Of a stretch of DNA of 6,434 bases, positions 1-6,387 are shown in pieces. The DNA is from Actinomycetota bacterium (lineage in GTDB: Bacteria; Actinomycetota; Actinomycetes; Nanopelagicales; Nanopelagicaceae), in NCBI GenBank assembly GCA_027731885.1, contig JAQCAO010000071.1, positions 1 to 6,434 on the forward strand. The letters are read 5' to 3'. How positions within the stretch are numbered: the first letter of the stretch is position 1; each line of letters begins with the position of its first letter. The notes under the pieces are model-generated. The model saw only the letters and a program-made list of their open reading frames with translations, ran no database searches and was not told the DNA's origin. The translations under genes were made by a program, and so were the position numbers.

Positions 1-240
1 CGCAGATGTAGTTACGGCGTTGCGCGTTATGGCATGCGCGATGAAATATCCTGTTGCTGCAGCAAAGATAATTATCAAGCCGCCCATAGTTGGTGTACCA
101 CGTTTGGTGTGATGCGATGAAGGGCCGTCATCGCGAATAATCTGTCCATAACCGCGCCGGGCTAAGAAGCGAATTAGAACTGGGGTACCAAATAAAGATA
201 AGAAAAAGGCGATTGAGCCAGAAATTAATATCAGTCTCAT
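1..240 (-). CDS. mraY: Phospho-N-acetylmuramoyl-pentapeptide transferase (MraY), N-terminal part, cut by the window edge
   Basis: MraY is the integral membrane enzyme that transfers phospho-MurNAc-pentapeptide from UDP to undecaprenyl phosphate, giving lipid I on the inner face of the membrane. Only the first 80 codons are present, out of about 360 in the family, and they are open to the edge. The translation begins MRLILISGS and forms a first membrane segment at about residues 3-24. A basic cytoplasmic loop follows, containing [17 protein letters not shown] (about 38-54), the family's conserved N-terminal signature. A second hydrophobic segment begins at about residue 52. The ATG start agrees with the MRxIL beginning usual in actinobacterial MraY. 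The gene starts 6 bp after the murF stop, and its likely ribosome binding site lies inside the murF tail, so it is the next gene of the same operon. No frameshift is seen. Identity is secure; the rest of the protein cannot be judged. Confidence 0.95.
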   Translation of the reverse strand, partial: MRLILISGSIAFFLSLFGTPVLIRFLARRGYGQIIRDDGPSSHHTKRGTPTMGGLIIIFAAATGYFIAHAITRNAVTTSA

Positions 241-246
241 TCTGAG

Positions 247-1653
247 TTAGCGCTCCTCTTCTTCATCTATTTCCGAACTTGGTTTAATTAACCGGCTAAT
301 CTCTGCCGAGATTGAGAGCGCAAGTTCTTCAAACTTTTCAGCGCGAGATGCTTTAACCAGAATTACATCCCCTGCACTCATCTCTGTGATTAATTGCAAA
401 GCATCTTCTCTCTTTTCCAAGAGATGGATTTCGGTTGCTCCATTCAGAGCTAACTTAGAGGAGTACTCCGGAGCCCCAATGCAGACCAAATGATCTATCC
501 CTAACTCTGAGGCAAGGGTGCCAATACCTGCGTGGTGATCTGCTGAGGACTCGCCGAGTTCGTGCATCTTTCCGAGAAATGCCCAAGATTGGCCGCCACG
601 TTCTTGAGCAAATAGCACCAGGGTGCGCAGCGCCGCCGCTACAGATTCAGGGCTTGAGTTGTAGCTATCGTTAATCAAAATTAAATTAGAGATTTCGTCG
701 ATCTCCATCCGCCACTTGCTGCGCAAATCTGCAGTCGATAACGCAACTGCAATCTGATCAATTGTTGCGCCTAACGCAGTTGCGGCGGCGGCCGCGGCCA
801 GGGCGTTCGCTACTTGATGTATTCCAACAATTCTTAGGCCAACCGCGGCGCGACCGGCGCTTGTGACTAAATCAAAGTGTGGGCGACCTTCACGGATCTC
901 AACATCTGTAGCGCGAACATCCGCGGATGTGGTTTCTCCAAATGTTAATAATTTGCCGGTGTGGAGAGAGCTCATCTTTGGCGTGAAATCATCATATTGT
1001 CCAAGTATTGCAATCGCATCTGGAGATAGAGAGGAAATCATCTCGGACTTCGTTTTTGCGACCGCCTCGGCAGATCCGAACTCGCCAATATGCGCAGTAC
1101 CTACACGTAAGACCATGCCGATATTTGGTTCTGCCATCTCGCAAAGAAGGGCGATATCTCCCATATGGCGGGCACCCATTTCTAGAATGCAGAACTTTGT
1201 TTTTTCATCACATTGCAAAAGTGTGATTGGAGTACCTATCTCATTATTGAAATTACCGGCTGGCGCCACAGTATTTCCTAGATTTTCTAAAATGTGATTG
1301 AGCAGATCTTTGGTTGTGGTTTTACCTTGTGAGCCAGTCAAAGCGACTACCTGTAAATCTTTGAGTTGCCTACGTACAAATGTCGCCAGCTTATTTAACG
1401 CTGCTAGTACATCTGGAACAACTATGCAACGCTCGTGGGATGGAGTGGTAACTAGTGCAAGTACTGCGCCCCGCGTAAATGCATCACTGATGTAACTGTG
1501 TCCATCGCTTTTCTCGCCTTTTAGCGCCAAGAATATTGATCCTGCAATTGCTTGGGTTGAATTGAATACTGGAGCAGAAGTAACAGTTACATCTGAACCC
1601 TTGAGTTCTCCCCCCACAACTTGGGCAATTTCGGAGGCTTTGAGCGCAATCAC
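247..1653 (-). CDS. murF: UDP-N-acetylmuramoyl-tripeptide--D-alanyl-D-alanine ligase (MurF)
   Basis: MurF is the cytoplasmic ATP-dependent ligase that adds D-Ala-D-Ala to the UDP-MurNAc-tripeptide and completes the pentapeptide precursor. Its 468 residues are the normal family length. An N-terminal substrate-binding domain (about 1-100) includes FNSTQAIAGSIFLALKGEKSDGH at 30-52. The central ATPase domain has the P-loop TGSQGKTTTK (106-115), GNFNNEIGTP (133-142), EMGARHMGDI (158-167) and the HQVANA segment (279-284). The C-terminal domain has INDSYNSSPES (327-337) and VKASRAEKF (433-441). The tail ends in a run of glutamates. The start is GTG, chosen because it overlaps the murE stop as GTGA, lies 7 nt after a GAGG, and gives the expected MIALKASEIA beginning. 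It sits between murE and mraY, as in other actinobacterial dcw clusters. No key residue is missing. Confidence 0.97.
   Translation of the reverse strand: MIALKASEIAQVVGGELKGSDVTVTSAPVFNSTQAIAGSIFLALKGEKSDGHSYISDAFTRGAVLALVTTPSHERCIVVPDVLAALNKLATFVRRQLKDLQVVALTGSQGKTTTKDLLNHILENLGNTVAPAGNFNNEIGTPITLLQCDEKTKFCILEMGARHMGDIALLCEMAEPNIGMVLRVGTAHIGEFGSAEAVAKTKSEMISSLSPDAIAILGQYDDFTPKMSSLHTGKLLTFGETTSADVRATDVEIREGRPHFDLVTSAGRAAVGLRIVGIHQVANALAAAAAATALGATIDQIAVALSTADLRSKWRMEIDEISNLILINDSYNSSPESVAAALRTLVLFAQERGGQSWAFLGKMHELGESSADHHAGIGTLASELGIDHLVCIGAPEYSSKLALNGATEIHLLEKREDALQLITEMSAGDVILVKASRAEKFEELALSISAEISRLIKPSSEIDEEEER
253..258 (-). promoter_or_regulatory. Likely ribosome binding site of mraY, inside the end of murF
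   Basis: Read on the minus strand this is GAGGAG, a good Shine-Dalgarno core, 12 nt before the mraY ATG. The spacing is longer than ideal. The same bases encode the last glutamates of MurF, so the acidic MurF tail and the mraY initiation signal are written in the same DNA. No better-placed purine run is visible between it and the ATG. Confidence 0.6.
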
Positions 1654-3146
1654 CGCTTCGCCTCAATTTTCTGAGCCAGAATTAACCGATCATCGAACTC
1701 CAGAACTTCACCCTTTATCTCTTGGCCAAGTTCATGACCTTTCCCAAGAATTATCACTGTATCTCCAGGTGATGCCAGCGCCGCGGCACATTCGATCGCG
1801 CTAGCGCGATCGTTAACAACTTGCGACGGTTTAGCAATCTTTAGACCGCTGACCATCGCATCTAGTATTGCTGATGGATCTTCTGATCTCGGATTATCAC
1901 TTGTAAAGATCGCAATATCTGCATTTTCAAGTAGCGCCTTACCCATCAGTGGGCGTTTAGTGGCATCGCGATCTCCCCCACAACCCAGAACTGCAATTAC
2001 TTTTCCAGATGTAAATTCGCGAACCGATTTGAGCACATTGGAAACAGCATCTGGTGTGTGTGCATAATCAACGAATGCATTGAAATTCTGGCCTAACGTA
2101 ACCTCTTCCAATCGCCCTGCCGCTCCCGAAATCTTGGGGACTATCGCGGCGATGTCGACTGGATCGACTCCAGACTCTGTTGCGATGGCGATCGCCATCA
2201 GTAAATTATCGAAGTTATAGCCACCTCGTAAAGTAGTTGTGGTCTCAATTAAGATTCCACCGGCGCCACGAATCTTTAACTGAACTCGCTTGGCGTGAGC
2301 ATCTATTTCTATGTAGTGCCAGATTGCCTTCGGGTTAGATCTCGACAAGGAGATAACTGGGAGTTCTGTCAGGGATGCCAGCCGCGCTCCATAGTGATCA
2401 TCAATATTTATAAAGGCCACCTCAGCCATGGAATAGTTGAAGAGCGCAGCTTTTGCCGCAAAGTAGTTCTCCATATCCCCGTGAAAATCTAAATGATCCT
2501 GCGTCAAATTTGTGAAGCCCGCAATAGCAAAGTGGGCTCCCTCGAGTCGATGTAATTGCAGTGCGTGACTTGATGCTTCAATCACCAAGTGGCGCAAGTG
2601 GCGCTCTCGCATCACAGCCGCCAACGCCTGTATATCTGTAGCCTCTGGCGTCGTCCGCTTGCTGGAGATAACTTCACTACCAATTCGAGTTTCGACAGTA
2701 CCAATGAGCCCAGAATCGCGATCTGCTCCTTCGAAGAGCTGATGTAACAATGTGGTCACGGTCGTTTTTCCATTAGTTCCAGTGATTGCGATTGAATTTA
2801 AATCTCGCATTGGTTCGCCATATAACATTGCCGCTATTCGCCCCGCCAGCAAACGTGGATTATCTACAACGAGAACTGGTAAACCTTTAACTAGTTTTGC
2901 GCCTGCTTGATCTGTCAATACTGCAACCGCCCCGGCCTGCTTTGCGTTCTGCGCAAATTCTGCTCCGTGGCGATGGGCTCCTGCAATGGCTATAAATAAA
3001 TCCCCAGGAACTACCCCGCTGTCGTTATGAGAGGCTCCATTGATCACAATCGCGGCTAAATCGCTTTCACTAATTGAACTTTGCGCGCCAAAAGAGTTTG
3101 CGATTTTAGCGAGCGATAAACTAGGAGAATTGAAAGGTCGCATCAT
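1650..3146 (-). CDS. murE: UDP-N-acetylmuramoyl-L-alanyl-D-glutamate--2,6-diaminopimelate ligase (MurE)
   Basis: MurE is the cytoplasmic Mur ligase that adds the third residue of the peptidoglycan stem peptide. At 498 residues it is full length. The N-terminal UDP-binding domain (about 1-110) includes SGVVPGDLFIAIAGAHRHG (43-61). The central domain holds the P-loop ITGTNGKTTV (121-130), TTPEATD (165-171), EASSHAL (190-196), NLTQDHLDFHG (213-223) and AKAALF (231-236); K232 is the likely carbamylated lysine by family analogy. The C-terminal domain has VDYAHTPDA (359-367), GCGGDRDATKRPLM (388-401), DNPRSED (417-423) and GKGHE (468-472). DNPR is the signature of enzymes that use meso-diaminopimelate rather than lysine. 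It starts with ATG in an ATGA overlap with ftsI. A second ATG follows immediately (residue 2), so the true start could be one codon later; the visible Shine-Dalgarno is weak (GAGAAG), which suggests coupling to ftsI. Confidence 0.97.
   Translation of the reverse strand: MMRPFNSPSLSLAKIANSFGAQSSISESDLAAIVINGASHNDSGVVPGDLFIAIAGAHRHGAEFAQNAKQAGAVAVLTDQAGAKLVKGLPVLVVDNPRLLAGRIAAMLYGEPMRDLNSIAITGTNGKTTVTTLLHQLFEGADRDSGLIGTVETRIGSEVISSKRTTPEATDIQALAAVMRERHLRHLVIEASSHALQLHRLEGAHFAIAGFTNLTQDHLDFHGDMENYFAAKAALFNYSMAEVAFINIDDHYGARLASLTELPVISLSRSNPKAIWHYIEIDAHAKRVQLKIRGAGGILIETTTTLRGGYNFDNLLMAIAIATESGVDPVDIAAIVPKISGAAGRLEEVTLGQNFNAFVDYAHTPDAVSNVLKSVREFTSGKVIAVLGCGGDRDATKRPLMGKALLENADIAIFTSDNPRSEDPSAILDAMVSGLKIAKPSQVVNDRASAIECAAALASPGDTVIILGKGHELGQEIKGEVLEFDDRLILAQKIEAKR
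1660..1664 (-). promoter_or_regulatory. Ribosome binding site supporting the GTG start of murF
   Basis: The minus strand reads GAGGC here, inside the last codons of murE. The GAGG core is 7 nt upstream of the murF GTG at 1653-1651. With the 4-bp GTGA overlap it fixes the murF start and suggests translational coupling to murE. Confidence 0.65.
1793..1812. repeat. Perfect 20-bp palindrome inside murE
   Basis: CGATCGCGCTAGCGCGATCG equals its own reverse complement with no unpaired centre. It ends sharply, because the next flanking bases (t at 1792, t at 1813) do not pair. On the coding strand it spans the codons for about residues 446-452 of MurE (D-R-A-S-A-I and a neighbouring base), so it is constrained by protein coding. 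It contains two CGATCG hexamers around a central GCTAGC. Function is unknown. It could extrude as a cruciform or hairpin, bind a dimeric protein, or be a chance product of codon choice in a GATC-rich genome. Confidence 0.85.
2184..2199. repeat. Perfect 16-bp GATC-centred palindrome inside murE
   Basis: GATGGCGATCGCCATC is self-complementary and contains the octamer GCGATCGC. On the coding strand it falls in the M-A-I-A-I stretch at about residues 317-321 of MurE, where ATG GCG ATC GCC ATC codons produce it. No function can be assigned; alternating Ala and Ile codons make such palindromes easier to form by chance. Confidence 0.8.
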
Positions 3147-4969
3147 CGCTTCTCTGCACTCGCTTGCCTGACCTTGATCTGCATGGCTTGGCTTTGCATC
3201 TTTAGCAACTCGCCTTTTGTTAGCGCTATCGGCTTAACCCTGGTTCCGGTTGGTGCTACGTGTTCTGATTGAAGAACAAATGACATCACCTTTTTAAAGA
3301 CTGGACCACCAAGTGAGCCGCCATAGTAAGCGCCTCTAGGATCTTGGATAGTTACGGAAATTACATACTTTGGATCATCAGCTGGTGCAAAACCAATAAA
3401 GGAGGCTGTGTAACCGCTATAGCAACCACATTCAGTGTCGTAACGATTTGCTGTACCTGTCTTGCCAGCAACCCGATAACCATCAATCGCAGCACTTGGC
3501 GCAGTGCCTTTCGCGGACACTACTGACTCCATCATTAGACGTAATTGCTTTGCAGTAGTTGCGCTAATTACCCGCTCATTAGTTCGTGGCACTGATGCAG
3601 TGAATTTGCCCGAAGTATCTGTGGTGCCAGCAATAACTGTAGGAGAAACTCGTACTCCATCATTTGCAATAGTTGCAAAGATGCTCGTTGCCTGCATAGC
3701 TGTAAGAGAATATCCCTGACCAAATGCCACGGTTGGAGCAGTGGTTCCTGACCAATCACTGACAGGATGGAAGATACCGCCTGATTCACCAGGTAGACCT
3801 GAACCGGTTGACTTACCCATTCCAAACTTGGAGAGATAGTTATAGAGAGTTTGATTCGAGAGCATCTCGCCGATCTTTATCGTTCCTGTGTTGGAAGAGA
3901 TTGCCAAGACTCCAGAAGTCGTTAAATACTGCACTGGATGGCGATCGTGATCACGGAATTTCTCTCCACCGCGTGTAAGTGAGTAAGGAACTTTTAATAC
4001 AGTTTCTGGCGTTACCTTCTTCTCTTCTAGCGCCGCAGCAAGAGTCATCACTTTTCCGGTGGAACCGGGTTCGTAGACATCCTGCACTGATGGATTTCGC
4101 ATATTTGCGGCAGTAACGCTCTTAGTGTTATTTGGGTCAAAAGTTGGTGCGGTTGCGTGTGCCAAAATCTGTCCGGTCTTAGGATCCATAACAATAACTG
4201 TGCCACTCTGAGCACGCGCCTTGTCGACCGCTTCCTGTATGGCATTTACTGCAACCCATTGCACATCTCGATCAATGGTTAATCTCACCGATGTACCTTT
4301 TTTCGCTGCAACTATTTCGTTCTGTGAACCTGGAATTTCCGCGTCTAGGCCACGGGCAAATGAGTATCTGCCATCGGTGCCAGTGATAATTGAGTTCATA
4401 CTTGATTCGATTCCAGTTGCACCAATGCCATCTTGTCGGACAAAACCGATCAGCGATGAAACCAGAGAACCCGAAGGATATTCACGAATAAAATTTCTTT
4501 CAGAGAAAAATCCAACGATTCTCTTATCTAAATTCTCTTTACTTAAAGAGGCGTTGAATAACTCAATCGCGCTGCTTAATTCCCGCCAAATCGCTGGTTT
4601 GGCGCTTCGCGCAACCATGGCATAACGCTTGGTCCCGGTTATAGCGCTCTGGACTTCAGCGACGGACATCCCAAGATAAGGAGCAGCAAAGGTAGCGGTC
4701 TGTACTGCATCGTCGATCATGGTTTGATCCACCACAATATTTATGGCATAGACGCTGCGCGCAAAAGCGACTCCGTTGATATCGGTAATCTCCCCACGCG
4801 CTGCTGGAATTGCGCGAGTTGACTGCATCTCATTCGCCGCTTTATTGCGATATTCAGTAGCTTGAATTCCCTGAATTTGAATCAGCCTTGCAGCAAATAT
4901 AAGAAAGAAGATAAGTATCAAGATAAATAAGGCTCGAATCCGCGTGGCGGAGAGATTTAAATTACCCAC
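3143..4969 (-). CDS. ftsI: Class B penicillin-binding protein, septal transpeptidase (FtsI / PbpB type)
   Basis: This is the division-specific D,D-transpeptidase that cross-links septal peptidoglycan, anchored in the membrane with its catalytic domain outside. It has 608 residues, normal for the family. A short cytoplasmic tail with basic residues precedes one membrane helix (about 12-33, LFILILIFFLIFAARLI). The pedestal/dimerisation domain runs from about 52 to 240, starting at RAIPAARGEITDINGVAFA (53-71). The transpeptidase domain has all three active-site motifs: S303-T-G-K306, S358-S-N360 and K503-T-G-T506. A C-G-C pair (514, 516) follows the KTGT motif. No PASTA repeats are seen. The GTG start is chosen from the GAAGGG 7 nt upstream; no other start codon gives an intact membrane anchor. 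It overlaps ftsL by 8 bp and murE by 4 bp. Its place between ftsL and murE favours FtsI over an elongation or sporulation PBP. Confidence 0.95.
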   Translation of the reverse strand: MGNLNLSATRIRALFILILIFFLIFAARLIQIQGIQATEYRNKAANEMQSTRAIPAARGEITDINGVAFARSVYAINIVVDQTMIDDAVQTATFAAPYLGMSVAEVQSAITGTKRYAMVARSAKPAIWRELSSAIELFNASLSKENLDKRIVGFFSERNFIREYPSGSLVSSLIGFVRQDGIGATGIESSMNSIITGTDGRYSFARGLDAEIPGSQNEIVAAKKGTSVRLTIDRDVQWVAVNAIQEAVDKARAQSGTVIVMDPKTGQILAHATAPTFDPNNTKSVTAANMRNPSVQDVYEPGSTGKVMTLAAALEEKKVTPETVLKVPYSLTRGGEKFRDHDRHPVQYLTTSGVLAISSNTGTIKIGEMLSNQTLYNYLSKFGMGKSTGSGLPGESGGIFHPVSDWSGTTAPTVAFGQGYSLTAMQATSIFATIANDGVRVSPTVIAGTTDTSGKFTASVPRTNERVISATTAKQLRLMMESVVSAKGTAPSAAIDGYRVAGKTGTANRYDTECGCYSGYTASFIGFAPADDPKYVISVTIQDPRGAYYGGSLGGPVFKKVMSFVLQSEHVAPTGTRVKPIALTKGELLKMQSQAMQIKVRQASAEKR

Positions 4970-5381
4970 GTTTCATCCCTTCATTGGCCAGCGCCTGATC
5001 CACCGCATCTAAATTGAGAAATACTGGTGAATCGGAGGGACGCATTCCTAGTGATTGCGCTGTGGCGGCTAGCGCTTCGGGCGAAGAAGCAGCTTCGATC
5101 TGTCGGTTAATTGCCTCACGCTCGTCTGCAACAATTTTTGATTCTATTTTTAGCTCAGAGAGAGTGAAGGCATCTTGGGCCAAGAGGATATTTATCGCTA
5201 GAAGTATGAGTAAGCCGACGCCACCGACCACCGATAGGAAAGTGGCGAAGAAGCGATGGGTTGCTTGTGTTCCTTCAGAAACACTTGGGACTAATTTGAG
5301 AAAAACTTCAGCAGATTTCTCAGTAAATCTCTGGCGAGAGGCGCGAGGTGATTTGATAGCAATTGAATTTAATAGCGCCAT
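4962..5381 (-). CDS. ftsL: FtsL-like single-pass division protein (septum formation initiator type)
   Basis: This is a bitopic membrane protein of 139 residues. A basic, Ser/Arg-containing cytoplasmic part (1-44) is followed by one strong membrane helix at about 45-68. An external segment with heptad-like character (about 71-98, SELKIESKIVADEREAINRQIEAA) looks like a coiled coil. It ends in SPEALAATAQSLGMRPSDSPVFLNL (100-124), resembling the PE-LxxxAxxLGM motif of FtsL and DivIC proteins. In the family such proteins pair with an FtsB/DivIC partner and activate the FtsW-FtsI synthase at the septum. Sequence similarity within FtsL is low, so the name rests on topology, the LGM motif and, above all, the position between rsmH and ftsI. 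The ATG directly abuts the rsmH stop (TAAATG), with GGTGG 8 nt upstream as binding site. It overlaps ftsI by 8 bp. The alternative is a generic septum formation initiator protein. Confidence 0.85.
   Translation of the reverse strand: MALLNSIAIKSPRASRQRFTEKSAEVFLKLVPSVSEGTQATHRFFATFLSVVGGVGLLILLAINILLAQDAFTLSELKIESKIVADEREAINRQIEAASSPEALAATAQSLGMRPSDSPVFLNLDAVDQALANEGMKRG
4977..4982 (-). promoter_or_regulatory. Ribosome binding site that decides the GTG start of ftsI
   Basis: The minus strand reads GAAGGG, 7 nt before the GTG at 4969-4967, within the last codons of the ftsL-like gene. The nearby ATG at 4976-4974 is in the ftsL frame and not the ftsI frame, so this GTG is the only well-placed ftsI start. 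Confidence 0.7.
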
Positions 5382-6338
5382 TTATGCCGCCACCTTTTCA
5401 ATTGCCCGCAGTCGTACCGATGCCGAACGTGGATTGATCTCTAGTTCTTGCGCTGAAGGGGTCTCTCCTGATTTTGAGACGAGGGCAAATTTGGCAGCAA
5501 ATTCAGGAAGATCAACTGGCAAATTTCTCGGGCTCTTAGATGTAGATCTCTCAACAAAGAGCTCTTTAACAATGCGATCTTCTAGAGACTGGAATGAGAG
5601 AACTACTACGCGTCCTCCAATTGTTAATAAATCAAGGGCGATCGGCAGGGCGCGAGTAATTGCTCCTAATTCATCGTTTGCCTCAATTCGAAGCGCTTGG
5701 AAGGTGCGCTTGGCAGGGTTTCCACCAGTGCGACGGGTCGCAGCGGGAATGCTGGCTTTTACGAGTTCTGCTAACTCTTGGGTTGAGTTGAGGGGCGCTT
5801 TGGCACGAGCCTTGACGATATTTTCGACTATGCGAGTGGCAAATTTCTCTTCACCAAATGTGCGCAGAATCTTTACTAGCGCTCCAGGGGCATAAGTATT
5901 TACGATCTCTGCTGCTGTAATTCCACGGCTGCGATCCATCCGCATATCTAGTGGGGCATCTTGGGAGTAGGAAAAACCACGGTCTACTTCATCAAGCTGA
6001 ATTGAAGAAACGCCTAGATCAAAGAGCACGCCATTTACTTCTTTAAATCCGTGTGCTGCAACGACGTTATCAATTTGATCAAAGATCGCGTGTGCGCTCT
6101 TAAAGCGATCACCAAAACGGGCCAGACGCGCACTGGCGCGTTCTAAGGCGATCTGATCGCGATCAATTCCAATAACCGTCAGATTTGGGAATTTCTCAAG
6201 CAGGGCTTCGGTATGTCCACCTAAACCTAGAGTGCAATCAACGATCACCGGTTTTTCATTTAATAAAACTGTTGGGGAAAGTAGTTCAACGCAGCGATTA
6301 AGCATTACAGAAATATGTTGTGTGCTTGCATCGTTCAT
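5382..6338 (-). CDS. rsmH: 16S rRNA (cytosine(1402)-N(4))-methyltransferase RsmH (MraW)
   Basis: RsmH is a SAM-dependent methyltransferase that N4-methylates C1402 of 16S rRNA in the decoding centre. It has 318 residues, the usual length. Visible motifs in order: HISVMLNRCVELL (8-20); the SAM-binding loop DCTLGLGGHTEALL (34-47); the acidic end of the next strand, GIDRD (57-61); FDLGVSSIQLDEVDRGFSY (106-124); APLDMRMD (128-135); an inserted helical region (about 140-205); PAKRTFQALRIEAND (208-222); SFQSLEDRIVK (248-258); and the C-terminal NPRSASVRLRA (302-312). The Q in SFQSLEDR, where many bacteria have H, is usual in Actinobacteria. The ATG is supported by a strong AAGGGGGAG just upstream, and the alignment start (HxSVML at residue 8) fits. 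It is the first recognisable gene of the cluster here and directly abuts ftsL. Confidence 0.97.
   Translation of the reverse strand: MNDASTQHISVMLNRCVELLSPTVLLNEKPVIVDCTLGLGGHTEALLEKFPNLTVIGIDRDQIALERASARLARFGDRFKSAHAIFDQIDNVVAAHGFKEVNGVLFDLGVSSIQLDEVDRGFSYSQDAPLDMRMDRSRGITAAEIVNTYAPGALVKILRTFGEEKFATRIVENIVKARAKAPLNSTQELAELVKASIPAATRRTGGNPAKRTFQALRIEANDELGAITRALPIALDLLTIGGRVVVLSFQSLEDRIVKELFVERSTSKSPRNLPVDLPEFAAKFALVSKSGETPSAQELEINPRSASVRLRAIEKVAA
5390..5396 (-). promoter_or_regulatory. Ribosome binding site of the ftsL-like gene
   Basis: AAGGTGG on the minus strand lies in the last codons of rsmH, 8 nt before the ftsL ATG. It supports the start that directly abuts the rsmH TAA and points to re-initiation by ribosomes finishing rsmH. 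Confidence 0.6.
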
Positions 6339-6341
6339 ATA

Positions 6342-6350
6342 CTCCCCCTT
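6342..6350 (-). promoter_or_regulatory. Strong ribosome binding site of rsmH
   Basis: The minus strand reads AAGGGGGAG, then TAT, then the rsmH ATG. It is the strongest Shine-Dalgarno in the window, and the only one outside a coding sequence. This fits rsmH being translated independently, while the genes after it are coupled to their upstream neighbours. Confidence 0.75.
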
Positions 6351-6373
6351 TTCTTATACTTGTTTTTTATTTT

Positions 6374-6387
6374 TCATCTCTCATCTC
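6374..6387. repeat. Tandem 7-bp direct repeat in the rsmH leader
   Basis: TCATCTC occurs twice back to back (minus strand GAGATGAGAGATGA), about 35 bp upstream of the rsmH start. Two copies of a 7-mer could be a small operator or plain chance. The spacing of 7 bp does not match the 10-bp phased boxes described for MraZ. Confidence 0.6.

Noticed and set aside
863..1297. Plus-strand open frame of 144 codons opposite murF
   Set aside because: It is antisense to conserved murF motifs, and its translation shows no recognisable family or sensible composition.
4221..4625. Plus-strand open frame of 134 codons opposite ftsI
   Set aside because: It is a shadow of the ftsI pedestal and early transpeptidase coding region, with no independent evidence.
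3143..4969. Possibility that the PBP is an elongation-type or PASTA-containing enzyme
   Set aside because: The protein ends soon after the transpeptidase domain with no PASTA repeats, and its position between ftsL and murE is the standard place of FtsI.
5014..5895. Plus-strand open frame of 293 codons opposite ftsL and rsmH
   Set aside because: It lies wholly antisense to two confidently identified genes. The translation is Ser/Arg/Ala-rich with no domain, membrane segment or motif I recognise, as expected for a shadow frame. I see no separate Shine-Dalgarno or promoter.
6353..6358. TATAAG (minus strand) as a -10 promoter box for rsmH
   Set aside because: Transcription would start inside the Shine-Dalgarno, about 8 nt before the ATG, and no -35 element is found at 16-18 bp. 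A promoter further upstream is more likely.
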